From contig NC_037090.1 in the NCBI RefSeq assembly GCF_002994745.2, positions 10,537,501-10,601,500 on the forward strand: 64,000 nt of DNA, written 5' to 3'. Below the pieces are notes generated by a model. The model searched no databases and was not told the origin of the DNA. It was given only the letters and a program-made list of their open reading frames with translations. Made by a program: the position numbers and the translations under genes. This stretch comes from Rosa chinensis. Its lineage: Eukaryota > Streptophyta > Magnoliopsida > Rosales > Rosaceae. Shown here in pieces: positions 1 through 11,784 of this stretch (the first letter of the stretch is position 1; each line of letters begins with the position of its first letter).

Positions 1-629
1 AGGGTTCCAAGTTCACAAAAGTAGCAATAACCAAATCTGAATAGTATTGATGATATAAACTGAAAGAAGAACTAGAATCACAGCGTCAATTATGAAGAAC
101 AGGCTCTAAATCCCAAAGATCTAGGGTTTCAACTTGGAACAAGGAACAATAACCAGATCTGAACCACTATGATAAGAAACCAAAGCTTCGATGATGAAGA
201 ACAACCACTAAATCAACAATCGAACGCGAAGAGTGAAACGAAACCAGTAGGAAGACCAAACTTAGCTGAAATTGACGAAGGAAGGAACACCGGAACGACG
301 ATCGGACGCCGGAACTACGATCGGAACAGCGACGAGGCTCCACAGTGACCGGCCATGGCTCTTGATACCATGAAAGCTTCAAGATAAGCTTGAGAGAAAA
401 CCAGAGAAAAGAGAATAAACGGAAACTAGGCTTGTATATTATGAAGTTGACTTATTACAGAGAGGTTAGGTTTTGTATTTATAGTAAGCTAGCTGACCTA
501 CTTAATTAGCATGCTAACCATGCTAATTGACAAATCTATCTAACTAATCCATGTAACCATCAGCTATATGGCACGTGTCAGAACAACACACGTGAGGGGA
601 AGAGTACACTTGAAAAGCATGAAGTAACA
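1..629 (-). mobile_element. Truncated Copia-like element: putative 5' LTR with start of internal region
   Basis: Read on the minus strand, a sequence ending in CA at 371 is followed directly by TGGTATCAAGAGC, a one-base variant of the tRNA-iMet primer-binding site seen in plant Copia elements. The LTR would run from about 629 (TGTTACTTC on the minus strand) to 371, roughly 259 bp. The internal region would lie at 370-1 and continue beyond the window edge. Positions 1-100 and 130-230 are similar to each other. The outer LTR boundary is a guess because the partner LTR is not in the window. Confidence 0.45.
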
Positions 630-793
630 GAATTGATAAACTGGTATATATGTTAACATGGTACACGTATGAGTACGGTGTTCGATATGATATGGGTATG
701 GGCACTCAATGAACCCAAACTCTTGGATTTTGGTGGGGGTGATGTTTGATTTTGGTGCTTAATTGAAGTTTTTGAAGTTTGGGGGTGGTGAGA

Positions 794-1053
794 TGTTAGG
801 AATGAGAATTTGCAACACACCAAAACTCTCTAAACTGGATTGAATGCAATCGATCATTATTCAACTAAAACTCTAGCTATTATATAGCCTCAGACTCTAA
901 CAACCTAAACTGAAAACATGCTCACGTATCAGCTACATGCAGCCACGTGCATTAACAGAAAACAAAGCTAATTCAAAGCATAACCTAATCCTGAAGACTA
1001 GGTCTTTATTCAACTGAATAACAAACCCTAAAGACTTGGACAAACACTCTTCA
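794..1053 (-). repeat. Copia-1 3' LTR
   Basis: A 260-bp repeat bounded by TG and CA, nearly identical to 16622-16881. The adjacent purine tract on the minus strand (1054-1066) fits the polypurine primer, which makes this the 3' LTR of a minus-strand element. Confidence 0.9.
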
Positions 1054-1105
1054 ATCTCTCCCTTAAGCTAAACTCAGTGAAACAGTTTAGCTTACTTCAC
1101 TAACT

Positions 1106-1735
1106 TCACACATTCCCAGCATGCCCCCGAAGTTTAATGAATGTATCAGACTTTAAGGGTTTAGTCATTATGTCAGCTACTTGTTCAGTACTTCCACAAT
1201 GAACTAAGGCAATTGAACCTTCTTTTGTGAGATCTCTAAGAAAATGGTACCTCACACGTATGTGCTTGCTGCGTCCATGTAACACTGGGTTCTTTGAAAG
1301 TTTGATGGTGGACGTGTTGTCACATTTGATGCAGGTACAATCCTCCTCTTCATGCCCGAGCTTCTTCAGTATCATTTTCAACCATATTTCTTGGCATGCA
1401 CACATTGCTGCTGCGACAAACTCTGCCTCAGTTGTTGACAAAGTCACACTCGATTGTTTCTTCGAACTCCACTAGATGGCTCCTGAGCTTAACAGAAAAG
1501 CATATCCACTCGTACTCTTACTGCCTTCCATGTCTCCGGCATAATCACTGTCAGTGAATGACATTAGCTTGTCATCACCTTCATTCTTGTAGTAAATGTC
1601 GTAGTCTACTGTGCCTTTTAGATACCTGAGGACTCTCTTGGCAACCTGCAAATGAAGTTCAGTGGGTTTTGCCATAAATCTGCTTAGTAGACTTGTAACA
1701 AACATCAGATCAGGCCGTGTAGAAGTTAGGTACAT
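1106..1735 (-). pseudogene. Copia-1 RNase H domain (two open pieces)
   Basis: Two minus-strand open pieces (1735-1472 and 1447-1106) encode the C-terminal part of a Copia polyprotein. The first contains STRPDLMF, a diverged form of the usual TRPDI block, then FTDSDYAGD and STSGYAF. The second contains STTEAEFVAAA, KCDNTSTIKL and the HIRVRYHFLRD motif typical of Copia RNase H. A stop and a short gap separate the pieces. A short internal duplication (AACATCAGATCAGG at about 1702 and about 1765) lies at the join to the RT remnant. It cannot be expressed as a single enzyme. Confidence 0.85.
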
Positions 1736-1769
1736 TAGACTTCCTACAAGCTGTTTGTAGTAACAAACA

Positions 1770-1937
1770 TCAGATCAGGCCATGCTCATCTTTCCCTATC
1801 TTGGACCCCTGCATAATTGAACTGGTGACCATGTTGCTCCCCATCTTTCCAAACCTTTTCAACGCCTCCAATGCATATCTTCTTTGAAAGATAAAATTTC
1901 CTCCTGGTTTTTGTATTACTTCTATCCCAAGAAAATA
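1770..1937 (-). pseudogene. Copia-1 reverse transcriptase, C-terminal remnant
   Basis: The minus strand encodes YFLGIEVIQ...FIFQRRYALEALKRFG, the connection region of Copia reverse transcriptase that normally follows the YVDD palm. It is cut at 1937/1938 by the left end of the CACTA element. The upstream half of the domain continues at 8499. Confidence 0.85.
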
Positions 1938-2265
1938 CACTATGCCAATAATGCCTTCAGACGACACATTTCAGACGACATAATTTTTGTTTTCTGTTGT
2001 CTGAATCTTTTAAACTTCTTTAGATGACATATAAATTAATTCTGTTTCTGAATAGCATGAGAATCCATACTTTTCATCTTTTTAGTAAGTTAGAAAATTA
2101 AGACTACAGATATCTGTCGTCTGAAAGAACTGATAAATTCGCATGAAAAAGTGAAAAATTAGGACAACATTCATATGTTGTATGAGTAAACGGGAAACAA
2201 GTGGAAAATTAGGACAACATTCATATGTTGTCTGAGTAAACGGGAAACAAACCCCAATTATTCTA
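1938..2265. repeat. CACTA left terminus and subterminal repeat zone
   Basis: The terminal inverted repeat is followed by scattered CAGACGACA / TCTGTCGTCTGA words. There is also a tandem pair of an approximately 45-bp unit (around 2158-2205 and 2206-2250) containing ACAACATTCATATGTTGT, itself nearly palindromic. Confidence 0.8.
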
Positions 2266-2474
2266 AAGTATTCCCTCACTTGGCTAAAAAAGAAAAACTC
2301 GGGCTTTCCCACTCATTTTGCTAGGACCTTTCGTCCTTTCCCTTAGCTGAAAAAAAAAAGAAAACCAACCCTAGATCTAAAAACACAATTGCCACCTCTC
2401 ACTCTCAGTCAATCTCTCCCTTGCACGCTCTCACTCTCATGAACCTCAATCCACCCTCAATCTCTTTCACCCTC

Positions 2475-4451
2475 TGATTACACGCATTTTTATGTGCGTA
2501 ATTACGTTCTAAACACTAGAATTAAGCTAATCCTCAAACTAATTATTATGTAATTAATCTATTTTTATTTATTTAGTAGAAAATAAGCGGAGTTAAGGAA
2601 ATCGTGAGAAAATGAGGCGAAATTGGAGCTAATGGGAATTATCGACAAAAGGACGAAAAAGTCAACATTAGTCAACCATAATCAACTTGAGCGAGGAGAT
2701 AGAAGTCTATCACCCTAAAATAATTTGGACAGAGGTGCCTCAAGATCGGAGCAAAGGAGAGAGAAAAGAAAATATACAGAATAATAGTGAGAGGGATTAA
2801 TTAAACAATGTTCAATTAATTAAACAAATGTTTAATTAATTAGACAATTGTTTAATTATAGAAGGAGGTAGAATGAAGAGAATCAGCTCCACCAATGAGC
2901 ATGTGACACGCAGCAACACAAGGTTAATTAACTAATTAACCAATTGGTTAATTAAGGTTGCAGCCAACACAGCACGTGATCAAATTCTCCTACATTATTC
3001 AATCAATCTGGTTTTGACACGTGGCAATCCATAAGTCCAAAAACCCTATCCTTGTCTCTTCCTTCGTGATAGCCGAGAGCATATATATACATACACAATT
3101 CCGCCACAGAGGGATATTCCATCAGACCCATCCTCCACCAGATTCATTTTCTTCAATTTTCCTACTCATCTTTTCTTTCCACTTCACTAAGATTCACACT
3201 TCACCTCACCTCACCACAAGTTCCCTCCTCACCAAGATTTTCCCACCTCACCAAAATTCATCCCTCCTCACCAAAATTCTCCTCACCAAGATCTACCTCA
3301 CCAAGATCTCCTCACCAATTTCTTCTTCACCAAGATCTACCTCACTAAGATTCCATATTCTCATCAATTCCACAAATTTCAAAGAGGAAGCCCAAGCATC
3401 AAGAATTTCATTACCATTAAATTTGGGTAAAAGTGGGGAGTCATAAATCAAGGCTAGTCATAATTGCTTTATAGCAATTTGTGGCTTGTTCTTGTTACTC
3501 CTACTTCTCTTCACTTTGTTCCTCTTAAAATTATGTATATTGATGTTTGTTTATTGATGGGTAGTGAGTAGATTTGTTGTTGGGGGTTAGGGTTGTGTGC
3601 CCTAACCCAAATTTTATGTAAAGGATGTCTATTTTAATGTCATGATGCAATTTAATTTGTTGGATGCTTATATCAATTTTTGTTGGGTTAAAATGCATGT
3701 CTAGGAGCCTAGTCAACTCTATGGTGTGTATTTTGAGCATGTCTAGGATGGAGTTAGAGGCTTGACCCCCTCTAATTCCTAAGCTAGAAACCTTCAATTT
3801 CGTATTCGAAGGGTTATAAGCATGGTGATTTACACCCGTTGCGTGAATGAGCGGGCGAGTCGCTTAGTAGTCTAATTCCTCGATCTCTAGGCCTCTTGAT
3901 GTGAATTAGAGACCCTTGAACCGGCTCTAATTCATGTCAAGTGAGTTCCTACGACCCTTGAGCCGGAGAAGGAATACCATGAAAGGGAATTTCTGTCCTT
4001 GAGCCTTGAACCGCCTTGGATACGACTACCGCCAAAGTAGGAAATTTGCATCTACATTAGATTAGCTTCCGACACATGAGATTTGGGTGAAGGAACCTCC
4101 CTAGCACCGACATTCCCATTATATTGTTCACACTTTTCTAGTTTAATTTTCTTGCATTTTTATTAATCGCTTTACATTTTATTACTTTTTGTATACCCAT
4201 CTTAAGGCTACAAGTTAGTGGCTTTGAATAGGCTTGGTGTGAGCTAAGCCGAGCATTGCCAAGGCTTGGTGCCTTGATTGTTTATAGTCTTATTTTACTT
4301 TTTATTTTTCTTGTGTGCTTTTAGTATCCTACCGCCAATTATCTTGGTTAGGTCCAACACCTAATCCCCGAGGTACGATAAACTAAGGTCCAATTACTTC
4401 CCTTACTTGACAACGATTCGTACGCTTGCGAAGAGTTTATGAACCAAGTCA
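2475..4451. mobile_element. Solo LTR (probably Gypsy-type) nested in the CACTA element
   Basis: A 1977-bp block starts TGATTACACG and ends ACCAAGTCA. It is flanked by a perfect 5-bp duplication CCCTC (2470-2474 and 4452-4456). There is no second LTR and no internal coding region, so it is a solo LTR left by recombination. It contains a promoter-like stretch and a short tandem of CTCACCAAGAT-like units (about 3200-3350). The long noncoding LTR and the 3' end style resemble plant Gypsy LTRs, but the family is not proven. Confidence 0.85.
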
Positions 4452-4456
4452 CCCTC

Positions 4457-7400
4457 TTAAGCTCACACACACTCTCATCCTCCTGCGATTCCGGCAAAGC
4501 AAGTTTGGGTATGGAAGTTTTGGGTATAGAAGAACTTTGATTCTTTATGTTTTTTGACAAACGCATGACTGACAGAGCTTTCATGTAACGCAGGAACCAT
4601 CTCCAAGCACCTCTTGAGTATACAAGTTTGGGTTCTTGCTCGGTTGGTCGCACTCTGCAATTTTCAGCTTATTTTTTTCTCTATCTTGCCTTGTAAGTTC
4701 TTCTTTGTTTTTAATTTCATCAAGTCTTGATGGGTTCTCTGATATGATAGGTTCTTTGTTTTTAATTGCATCTGGATATGAGTATTATCTCCATTTGAGT
4801 TCTTATGGGTTCGATTATTGTGGATTTTGTTTGAAGTTGCAGTCTTTGGATGGAAATTGGGGGGTTTTTAGTTGTTTTGCTTTTTGGTGACATTGGGTTT
4901 TTGGGTTGATTCTTCTCATTTAGTTTATGGGTTTGTAATTTGGATTGGATTCTACGCTAAAGTTTCAGTCTTGATTTCAATTAGGTACTTTTGCTCTTTT
5001 ATTTCTGCTAATTTTATACAATTGGGTTATCTGGCACAACAAGTTTAAGCATATTTGATTCAATGAGCGATTGTGCATAATTGATTTCCTATTATAGTTT
5101 GCATAATAGTGACTTTTGGGTTTTCAGAGGGCAAAACCATTTGGGTTCTACGGACGAAGAGAAAAGGATAGGAGACGGAAAAAAGAAAAAAAGAGGGACG
5201 AATAAAATTTGTACTTGGTCACTGTCTGTGATCTATTGATTAACAATAGAGAATAAAGATAGATACTTGGAATTACTTCAGTCTTTCTATGAAATTCTGT
5301 GAAGTGATTGATTTAATTCTACTGAAATGCTTGAATTACAAGGCTGCTAATATGTGCATCTAATTGGGTTGTCATTGATTTTGGTTGCAGGTTTTGCATA
5401 TTGTTATTGTTGGTCTTTCAAGTGATTTATCTCTCAGAGTTGTGTTCTAGGGGTGAGTTTTTTTTGTTTGTTTGATGTTATTGTATTATGCTGATAATCT
5501 GAGAAAAGAAAAGTACAATAAAAGCAAATAGAAAAGGCTTTACATCTAAAGATACTATTTTTGTTATTTCTTTTTCATTGTTTAGGTATCCTTTGGTTTA
5601 TTTGGAGCTGTTTACAGTAGTGTTAGATAAATTTTTCATATAAGCTTGCATTTCGAAATAATGTATAATGTATGTGGTAAGATGTTGTTATATGCTATCT
5701 ACTCTTTGATTATTGTTGTCGTCACTGTTATATTGGAGCCCATTTCAATTAGCTTCTCACTTCTCAATTTGAGAGAGAAAAACTGTGGGGTGGAGAGAGA
5801 GCAAAGATATACAGATATATTGTGTATGACTTTGGTCCAGCTGCATGCTTATATTAATAGGAGAAGAGAACCTCTGGGTTCCCTATTATAATCACGTGTA
5901 GAGCCTAAAATGCTTCTTTTAATCAGAAAATTGGAAGATCCCTTAAGTACTTTGGTTGTGTTGCGGTCATGGTGTTTACCTGTCCCACGATTTATTCTCA
6001 TATGTGCTGCGCCGACTTGCTATAATGCTATTGCTCTTTTTTTTTTTCTTTTTCTTTTTTCTTTTAAATTGTTTCTTCTTATCATGTGCAAAGACCTGAT
6101 AAACAAGAACCCATCTCTAACACAAGACATAGTTCCACAAGTGATAGAGTAGACAAAAGGTATGAGTATAGGTCTCATGGCGTCGCCTGATTGCAATCAT
6201 GAAATTTTTGTTTTTATTTGATATGCTATAGGTCTCATTGTGAAATTATAATCATTTTCCTTCCATCAGTTTAAGGATTATGATACCAAGAACTCTGGTA
6301 TTTTGAAAGAAATCTGCAGAAACTGTCCTGCAGTACAGCCTTCTTTGGTATTTCTTTTTCCTGACTTATTGACCTTCAAATGACCTGAATTTTTGATATG
6401 TTTTACTTCTGTTAGTTAGAAAAGGATCTGGAAAGTTTCATCACATTTCGACATAAACTGAATGTTCTGTGAATTTTCCAAGTTTGGTCTGTAATTGAGA
6501 AAGTTCCAGAATTTTAAATGTTCCTCTGATTTTCTGTTGAGATTTGAACTTCTACATGAATCATTTAAGTTCTGGTTTTTCTGTATATTGAACTAGACAT
6601 CCCAATGCTTGTTTGAAAACTGATTCCTTGTCATTTGGATTTGCAATGAATTTTTGGTGAATTTTCTAAGTTGACCATGCTGCTGAGAAACTACGTGTGG
6701 AGGTATTCATAGACTGTTAACACAGTAATTTGAGTTGGATTTCACAATCTTATTTCAAATGTCATTTACAACTTTAGGAAAATCTACTCAAGTTTTGCAT
6801 ATTATCACATTTCTTAAAATGATAAACAGAAAGATGGAAGGCTAGATGAAATGTGAATCTTGTAGCTGATATAAACCCGTATGTTGCATGAGAACATAGT
6901 TCTAGATGTTTAGTGTTTAGTCTAATGTTATTCTTTCACAGGGAAGAGGACAATCGAAGTAGCCGGTTGAAATTGTCAATGTTCCTGCTGCTAATGTAGC
7001 CTCAATTTGGTTTTAATGTTGCAAAGAACGTCAATGGCAGACAATCTTAAGGTAATGAGATCACTGATGCTCTTTAGTATTCATTAAGAAAATAAAGTCA
7101 GCAATGTTTTTTTGGACAATCCTATTAGTTTATTACCTTCTGTTTTTACTTGGTGAATGACAACGTCTGTTTGATTAATAGGATCAATGATATCTTTTGC
7201 TATACTAGATGAATCACTAGTACATTCAAACAATTGATACCTTGGACAAAAGAAGAGGTCAGTACATACTCTTATCTTGGTGTGGTATGTAAGTGATCAA
7301 ATTCAAAAGATTGTACACTTTGCAACTAAAAGCTTCAGTTCATTTATATGTGATTCGAGTGGTGATTAAAGTATATTGATAGAAGCTGCTTGTTTCTAGT

Positions 7401-7900
7401 TGACAGGTTAGTTGAAAGCTCAATGCTAGCTATCAGTTGAGTGACGAGCCCAGATTTCTCTTTTGTAGTTAGGTGGGATCTGATATCATCACTTGTGCTC
7501 ATGTAATATTTTGTTTATATTGTTCTTACAGAACTATATATGCTTCCGTAATGCCTTTTTTAGTTGTGTATAATAAGCTATTATGTTTGGTATGCAGGGA
7601 AGAGCTCATATTGAGTGCGGTTCTAAAATGAAACACTAAAGTGTATGAAGGAAGTTGGTGAAATCGACACTTGTTAATATATTTGTACTCTATAGTTAGT
7701 GATATAGGAAAACAATTTCAGTAGCTTTCAAGATATTATGCTGATCACAACAATGGCTGTACTTGAAATTAGCTAATGTAAAAGCTAGCTGCTAGCTAGT
7801 ATAGTATCCTGAAACTGATGGGATTGTAGTTTGGTGGGTTACTTGATGCAATGAGAAATTTGCTAATGTTAGGTCCTATAATATGCTTTTGATGTCTGTT
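4457..7900. other. CACTA interior without recognisable transposase; possibly captured host sequence
   Basis: About 3.4 kb of AT-rich sequence with no long open frame. Several short tracts look like exons bordered by AG and GT, for example around 6268-6348 and 6940-7051. Together with the region left of the solo LTR (2300-2474), which reads like a gene 5' UTR, this suggests gene fragments picked up by the transposon. No product is recognisable. Confidence 0.35.
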
Positions 7901-7919
7901 CGTACAAATTCAACACATA

Positions 7920-8498
7920 CAGGTTTATGATATGTTGTACCACAAATATAGTAACAACAAAAAGAACAACTGTCGTCTTGTGACAACATAAAAGTGAAGT
8001 TCAATTCATTATCAAACAACATAAATTCTTCTAACAGACAACAGAAAAGCGAAGTTCATTTAACTATCACACAACATAATTCGATTTCAGCGTTATTAAG
8101 TTCTCAGCTTATATCAACAATTAAATGTCTTTGAAAATGCATTCAGACAACAGATTGTTAAACAAGCTTTTAATTTGGTAACTTCAGACAACATATAAAT
8201 GTGTTCTTATTACATGTCAGACAACAACAGTTTTATTAAAACTGTAGTTTGTAGTTCATTTGAACAACATTAATCTGTCGTTGTATGTGATTATTAACGA
8301 CAAAAAGTCCCAAATCCTTCAGTGTTGGGTTGTTCAGACGACAGAGCCTTGTGAAACTTCTGTTGTCTGAGTGAGAAGAGACGACGGAGGATATCTGTCG
8401 TCTGATACCGTAAGAGACGACAGCTGGATAGACAACATATAATTTACACATCAGACCACATATCTCATCTGTCGTCTGAAGGCTTTATTGGCATAGTG
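7920..8498. repeat. CACTA right subterminal repeat zone and terminus
   Basis: More than ten words of the type CAGACAACA, AGACGACAG and TCTGTCGTCTGA occur in alternating orientation up to the right inverted repeat (8471-8498). They mirror the left end. Confidence 0.8.
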
Positions 8499-9248
8499 AT
8501 AACTCATGCTCCCCATATCAGTCATATCAAATTCTCTCATCATGGAAGTCTTGAATTCAAGCAACAGATTAGCATCGTCACCAGTAAAAATCAAATCATC
8601 GACATATAAACTTACAATGATAATCTTGCCTTCGTTGCTCCTCTTAGTGAACAAAGTTTGCTCACTTTCACATCTCTGGAAACCTTCACTGACAAAGTAT
8701 GCTTCAATGCTGCTGAACCAAGCTCGGGGAGCTTGTTTTAAACCATACAAGGCTTTGTACAATTGATAGACCAAATGCTTCTTTCCCTTCTTCTCATATC
8801 CTCTATGCTGTTCTACATAGACCTTCTCATTCAAGTCTCCATGAAGCAATGCAAATTTGACGTCTAACTGAAAAATTCTCCACTTCTTTTGAACTGTTAG
8901 AGCAATGATGGTTCTCACCGTATCTAACCTTGACACTGGTGCAAATACTTTTGAGTAATCAATACCTTCTCTTTGTGAATACCCCTTAGCTATGAGACGA
9001 GCCTTAAGCTTGACAACTTCACCATGCTCATCACGTTTTGTTTTGTAAATCCATTTGACACCAACTTTCTTAGCTCCTGCCGGCAATTCAGTTAGAACCC
9101 AGGTTTTGTTCTTCTCGATGGAGTTGATCTCATTATCCATGGCTTTTCTCCATTTATCTTCTCTTATAGCATCTTCAAATAAGGTGGGATCTTCATCTTG
9201 TACCATATACACTGCCTCCTCTTCTTCACTCAGACCCTCACCACTCAC
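8499..9248 (-). pseudogene. Copia-1 reverse transcriptase, N-terminal and palm region
   Basis: A minus-strand open frame carries the Copia RT series: NKTWVLTELP, KWIYKTKRDE, KARLIAKGYSQ, FQLDVKFALLHGDL, YGLKQAPRAW and the catalytic box SLYVDDLIFTGDD. The frame ends where the CACTA element enters, just after FDMTDMGSM. The variant FALLHG replaces the more usual FLNG box. The rest of the domain resumes at 1937. The active-site aspartates are present but the enzyme is split by 6.5 kb. Confidence 0.9.
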
Positions 9249-10310
9249 ATAATCTTCTATCCAGTATGGTGGTCTTCTTTCTCTCCCTTCAACTATATGA
9301 TAGGAGCATTTTAATGCGACGTTTTACTTGCTTTTCCCTACATTTCTTGCGTTATTTCCTTATTAAAACCCTGTTTAGGAAAGTTTTCATTTTTTTATTG
9401 GGAAAGTTCCTATTTGTAGAAAGTTTCTATTTTTATAGTTTCTATTTATCATTTTTAGTAAGTTTCAATTTTCGGTAGTTTCTATTTTTCAGTTTAGGAA
9501 AGTTTCTATTTTTCTTATTAGTTTCTATTTTCAGGACCTCCGAGCTAAAATATGGAAATGAACTCATAAATGGAAAGAGGAGCTTGCGAACACCAAAGGG
9601 AGCAAAGATGAAGGTACATTGGAGTAGAAAAATGGAAATGTACTAAAAGATCAATTTTACACATATTCCTACTCCGGCTAGGAGAAATCAGAGCCAAGCA
9701 AGGAAGAAGGAGCGGCCGCTTGACCAAATGAACTTCAAATGAGCTGAAACCTTCCAGATCCACTCTAGACACCCAAAGGATCATTTCTTATGAAGAGTGC
9801 TAGAGAAAAATATGAGTGGAAGGCCTTCAAACAATCAGCCCAATTCTCTACAGAAGCAAAACCGGAAAACTGGACCTGTAAGAGGTCCAGCAGCATTTCC
9901 GGCCCAACCACATGGAATAAAGCTCTGAAAATTTGTCAGCATGATCTACACTCATAGTGGAACATTTTTTATGAAGAAGTCGAAGGCTCATTCTGAAGTT
10001 TTGATGGAGAAATAATTGAAGGAATAAAGGGGAAGAAACTGACCTGAAAACAGCTCAACACCACATATTCATGTTTCCCACCCATATGAAGAAAGCATTT
10101 CTTTTTCCTTGGATACATTTTTTCTACCCTAAAAGATCATCATCACTTCCACATTTCTTCACCTTCATGCTTTGCTTTCATCATTACCTCATCTTTTACA
10201 TATTTTACAAACCACTCTCATACTCCACTTTCATTATTTTTCTTCATCTCATCATTTCACTCTTCTTTTTCTTTCCTATTTAAACACCTTCTCCTCTCAC
10301 TCTCAATCAC

Positions 10311-10620
10311 CAATTCCTTCATCCATCTCATCTTCTTTGTCTCTCCATTTCCTTTCCATTTTCCAAAACCAATTCCTTCATCCATCTCATCTTCTTTGTC
10401 TCTCCATTTCCTTTCCATTTTCCAAAACCAATTCCTTCATCCATTCCATCTTCTTTGTCTCTCCATTTCCTTTCCATTTTTCTATAGACCAATTCCTTCA
10501 TCCATCTCATCTTCTTTGTCTCTCCATTTCCTCTCCATTTTCCTTAGTCACCATTTCCTACATACATTCCTTCATCCATTTCATCTTCTTTGTCTCTCCA
10601 TTTCCTTTTCATTTTTCTCT
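10311..10620. repeat. About 60-bp tandem repeat inside the solo LTR (five units)
   Basis: Five imperfect units beginning AATTCCTTCATCCATCTCAT start near 10311, 10371, 10431, 10491 and 10565. The copy at 56527 has four units, so the array is variable in number. The pyrimidine-rich strand makes spurious open frames. Confidence 0.85.
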
Positions 10621-11784
10621 CCATTCTCTAGTTTTAAGTTTCTGCATTTTCAAGCAAGGAGAGGAAGAAGAAGAAGGAGCCGTGAAGATCATATCCTCCA
10701 TCATCCACCTTGAAGGCTTGCTTCCAAGATTCAAGATTCAACCATCTAGCTCTCCATCTCCATCTCCACTCACGGTGTAATTCGTTCCTTTTCCTTGTAA
10801 CCTTTTTGGTTTCCTTGTTTGATTTCGTATGAACTTGTTTCTAGTTAACAATAATGTTTAGGGCAAAGTTTAAGCCCAATTTCTATGTTTAAATAAAGTT
10901 TTCGAATTCCATAATTGTGATTCTAAGTTGCTTATGTGAGTTTGTTCGATTGAATTTGCTTGATAGAAAACTTTTATATGTTTATCTTATTTGGGTCGAC
11001 ACTTATAGGATTTGCATGTAATTGGTGCTAGGTTTAAGAACATGAAATCGACTTTTCGTTTTGTGTAAACTTGAATCAAAGTAGTAAAGGTTTTGGACAA
11101 AAATCGAATTCAATTGAAGAGGATTGCAATTAGGTGAACTTATTCATACTAAGTTGTACACTTGAGTTGATAGCCTTTCTCTATGTGTAATGCGTTAAAC
11201 ATGACATGATTGACTAGCTTTCTAGGGTTTGATTGCATGTTTGATAGGATTAATCTAGGTGCTTTCGCTTAGGTTAATTAGCATTGAAAAGTAAAATATG
11301 GGAAATCATTTGCTTTCGAATGTTTCACATGATCAACTCCTCTCTCATGACTTGGAAGAACAATTATAGGGTTTGAATCGAATTTGATTACATGGAATTG
11401 GTTAGGGGTCGTCAACGGGCCGGGCCGGGCCGGGCCGGGCCTTGCCATATTTTTAAATAATTGCGGGCCGGGCCGGGCCGGGCTTTATTAAAAATCAAAG
11501 GATCCAAGCCCGTCCATATAAAGCGGGCCTTGCGGGCTTTTTCGGGCCGGGCCGGGCTTGGCCTTGCGGGCTTTTTTGGGCCGGGCCTTGCGGGCTTTAT
11601 TTATAAATAAATATTTAAAGACACAAGTTTTTTTTTTTTAATCAAGCTTTGGAAATTTAATGGATAATGATCAAATACAACCAAAGATAATAGATCTATA
11701 TAACTATATTGTACCCAAAAAAATCTATATTTATATATAGATACTAATTTATTGATAAATAAATTTTTAAAGATACTAATTTTT

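Larger units (their letters stand above)
1938..8498. mobile_element. CACTA (En/Spm) DNA transposon, non-autonomous, inserted in Copia-1 reverse transcriptase
   Basis: The element begins CACTATGCCAATAATGCCTT and ends with the inverted complement (AAGGCTTTATTGGCATAGTG), about 28 bp of near-perfect terminal inverted repeat. It is flanked by the 3-bp duplication ATA (1935-1937 and 8499-8501). The CACTA termini and a 3-bp duplication are diagnostic of the superfamily. Subterminal zones (about 1960-2260 and 7920-8480) are packed with copies of CAGACGACA or CAGACAACA in both orientations, as expected of transposase-binding repeats. I find no transposase open frame. A 1977-bp solo LTR is nested inside, so the element was about 4.6 kb when it inserted. 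Confidence 0.93.

Noticed and set aside
3021..3446. Frame of 141 codons inside the CACTA region
   Set aside because: It lies in the solo LTR and is driven by short CTCACCAAGAT-like repeats. No motif.
10172..10780. Plus-strand frame of 202 codons
   Set aside because: It is made of the about 60-bp pyrimidine-rich tandem repeat in the solo LTR. A similar frame appears in the other copy with a different repeat number.
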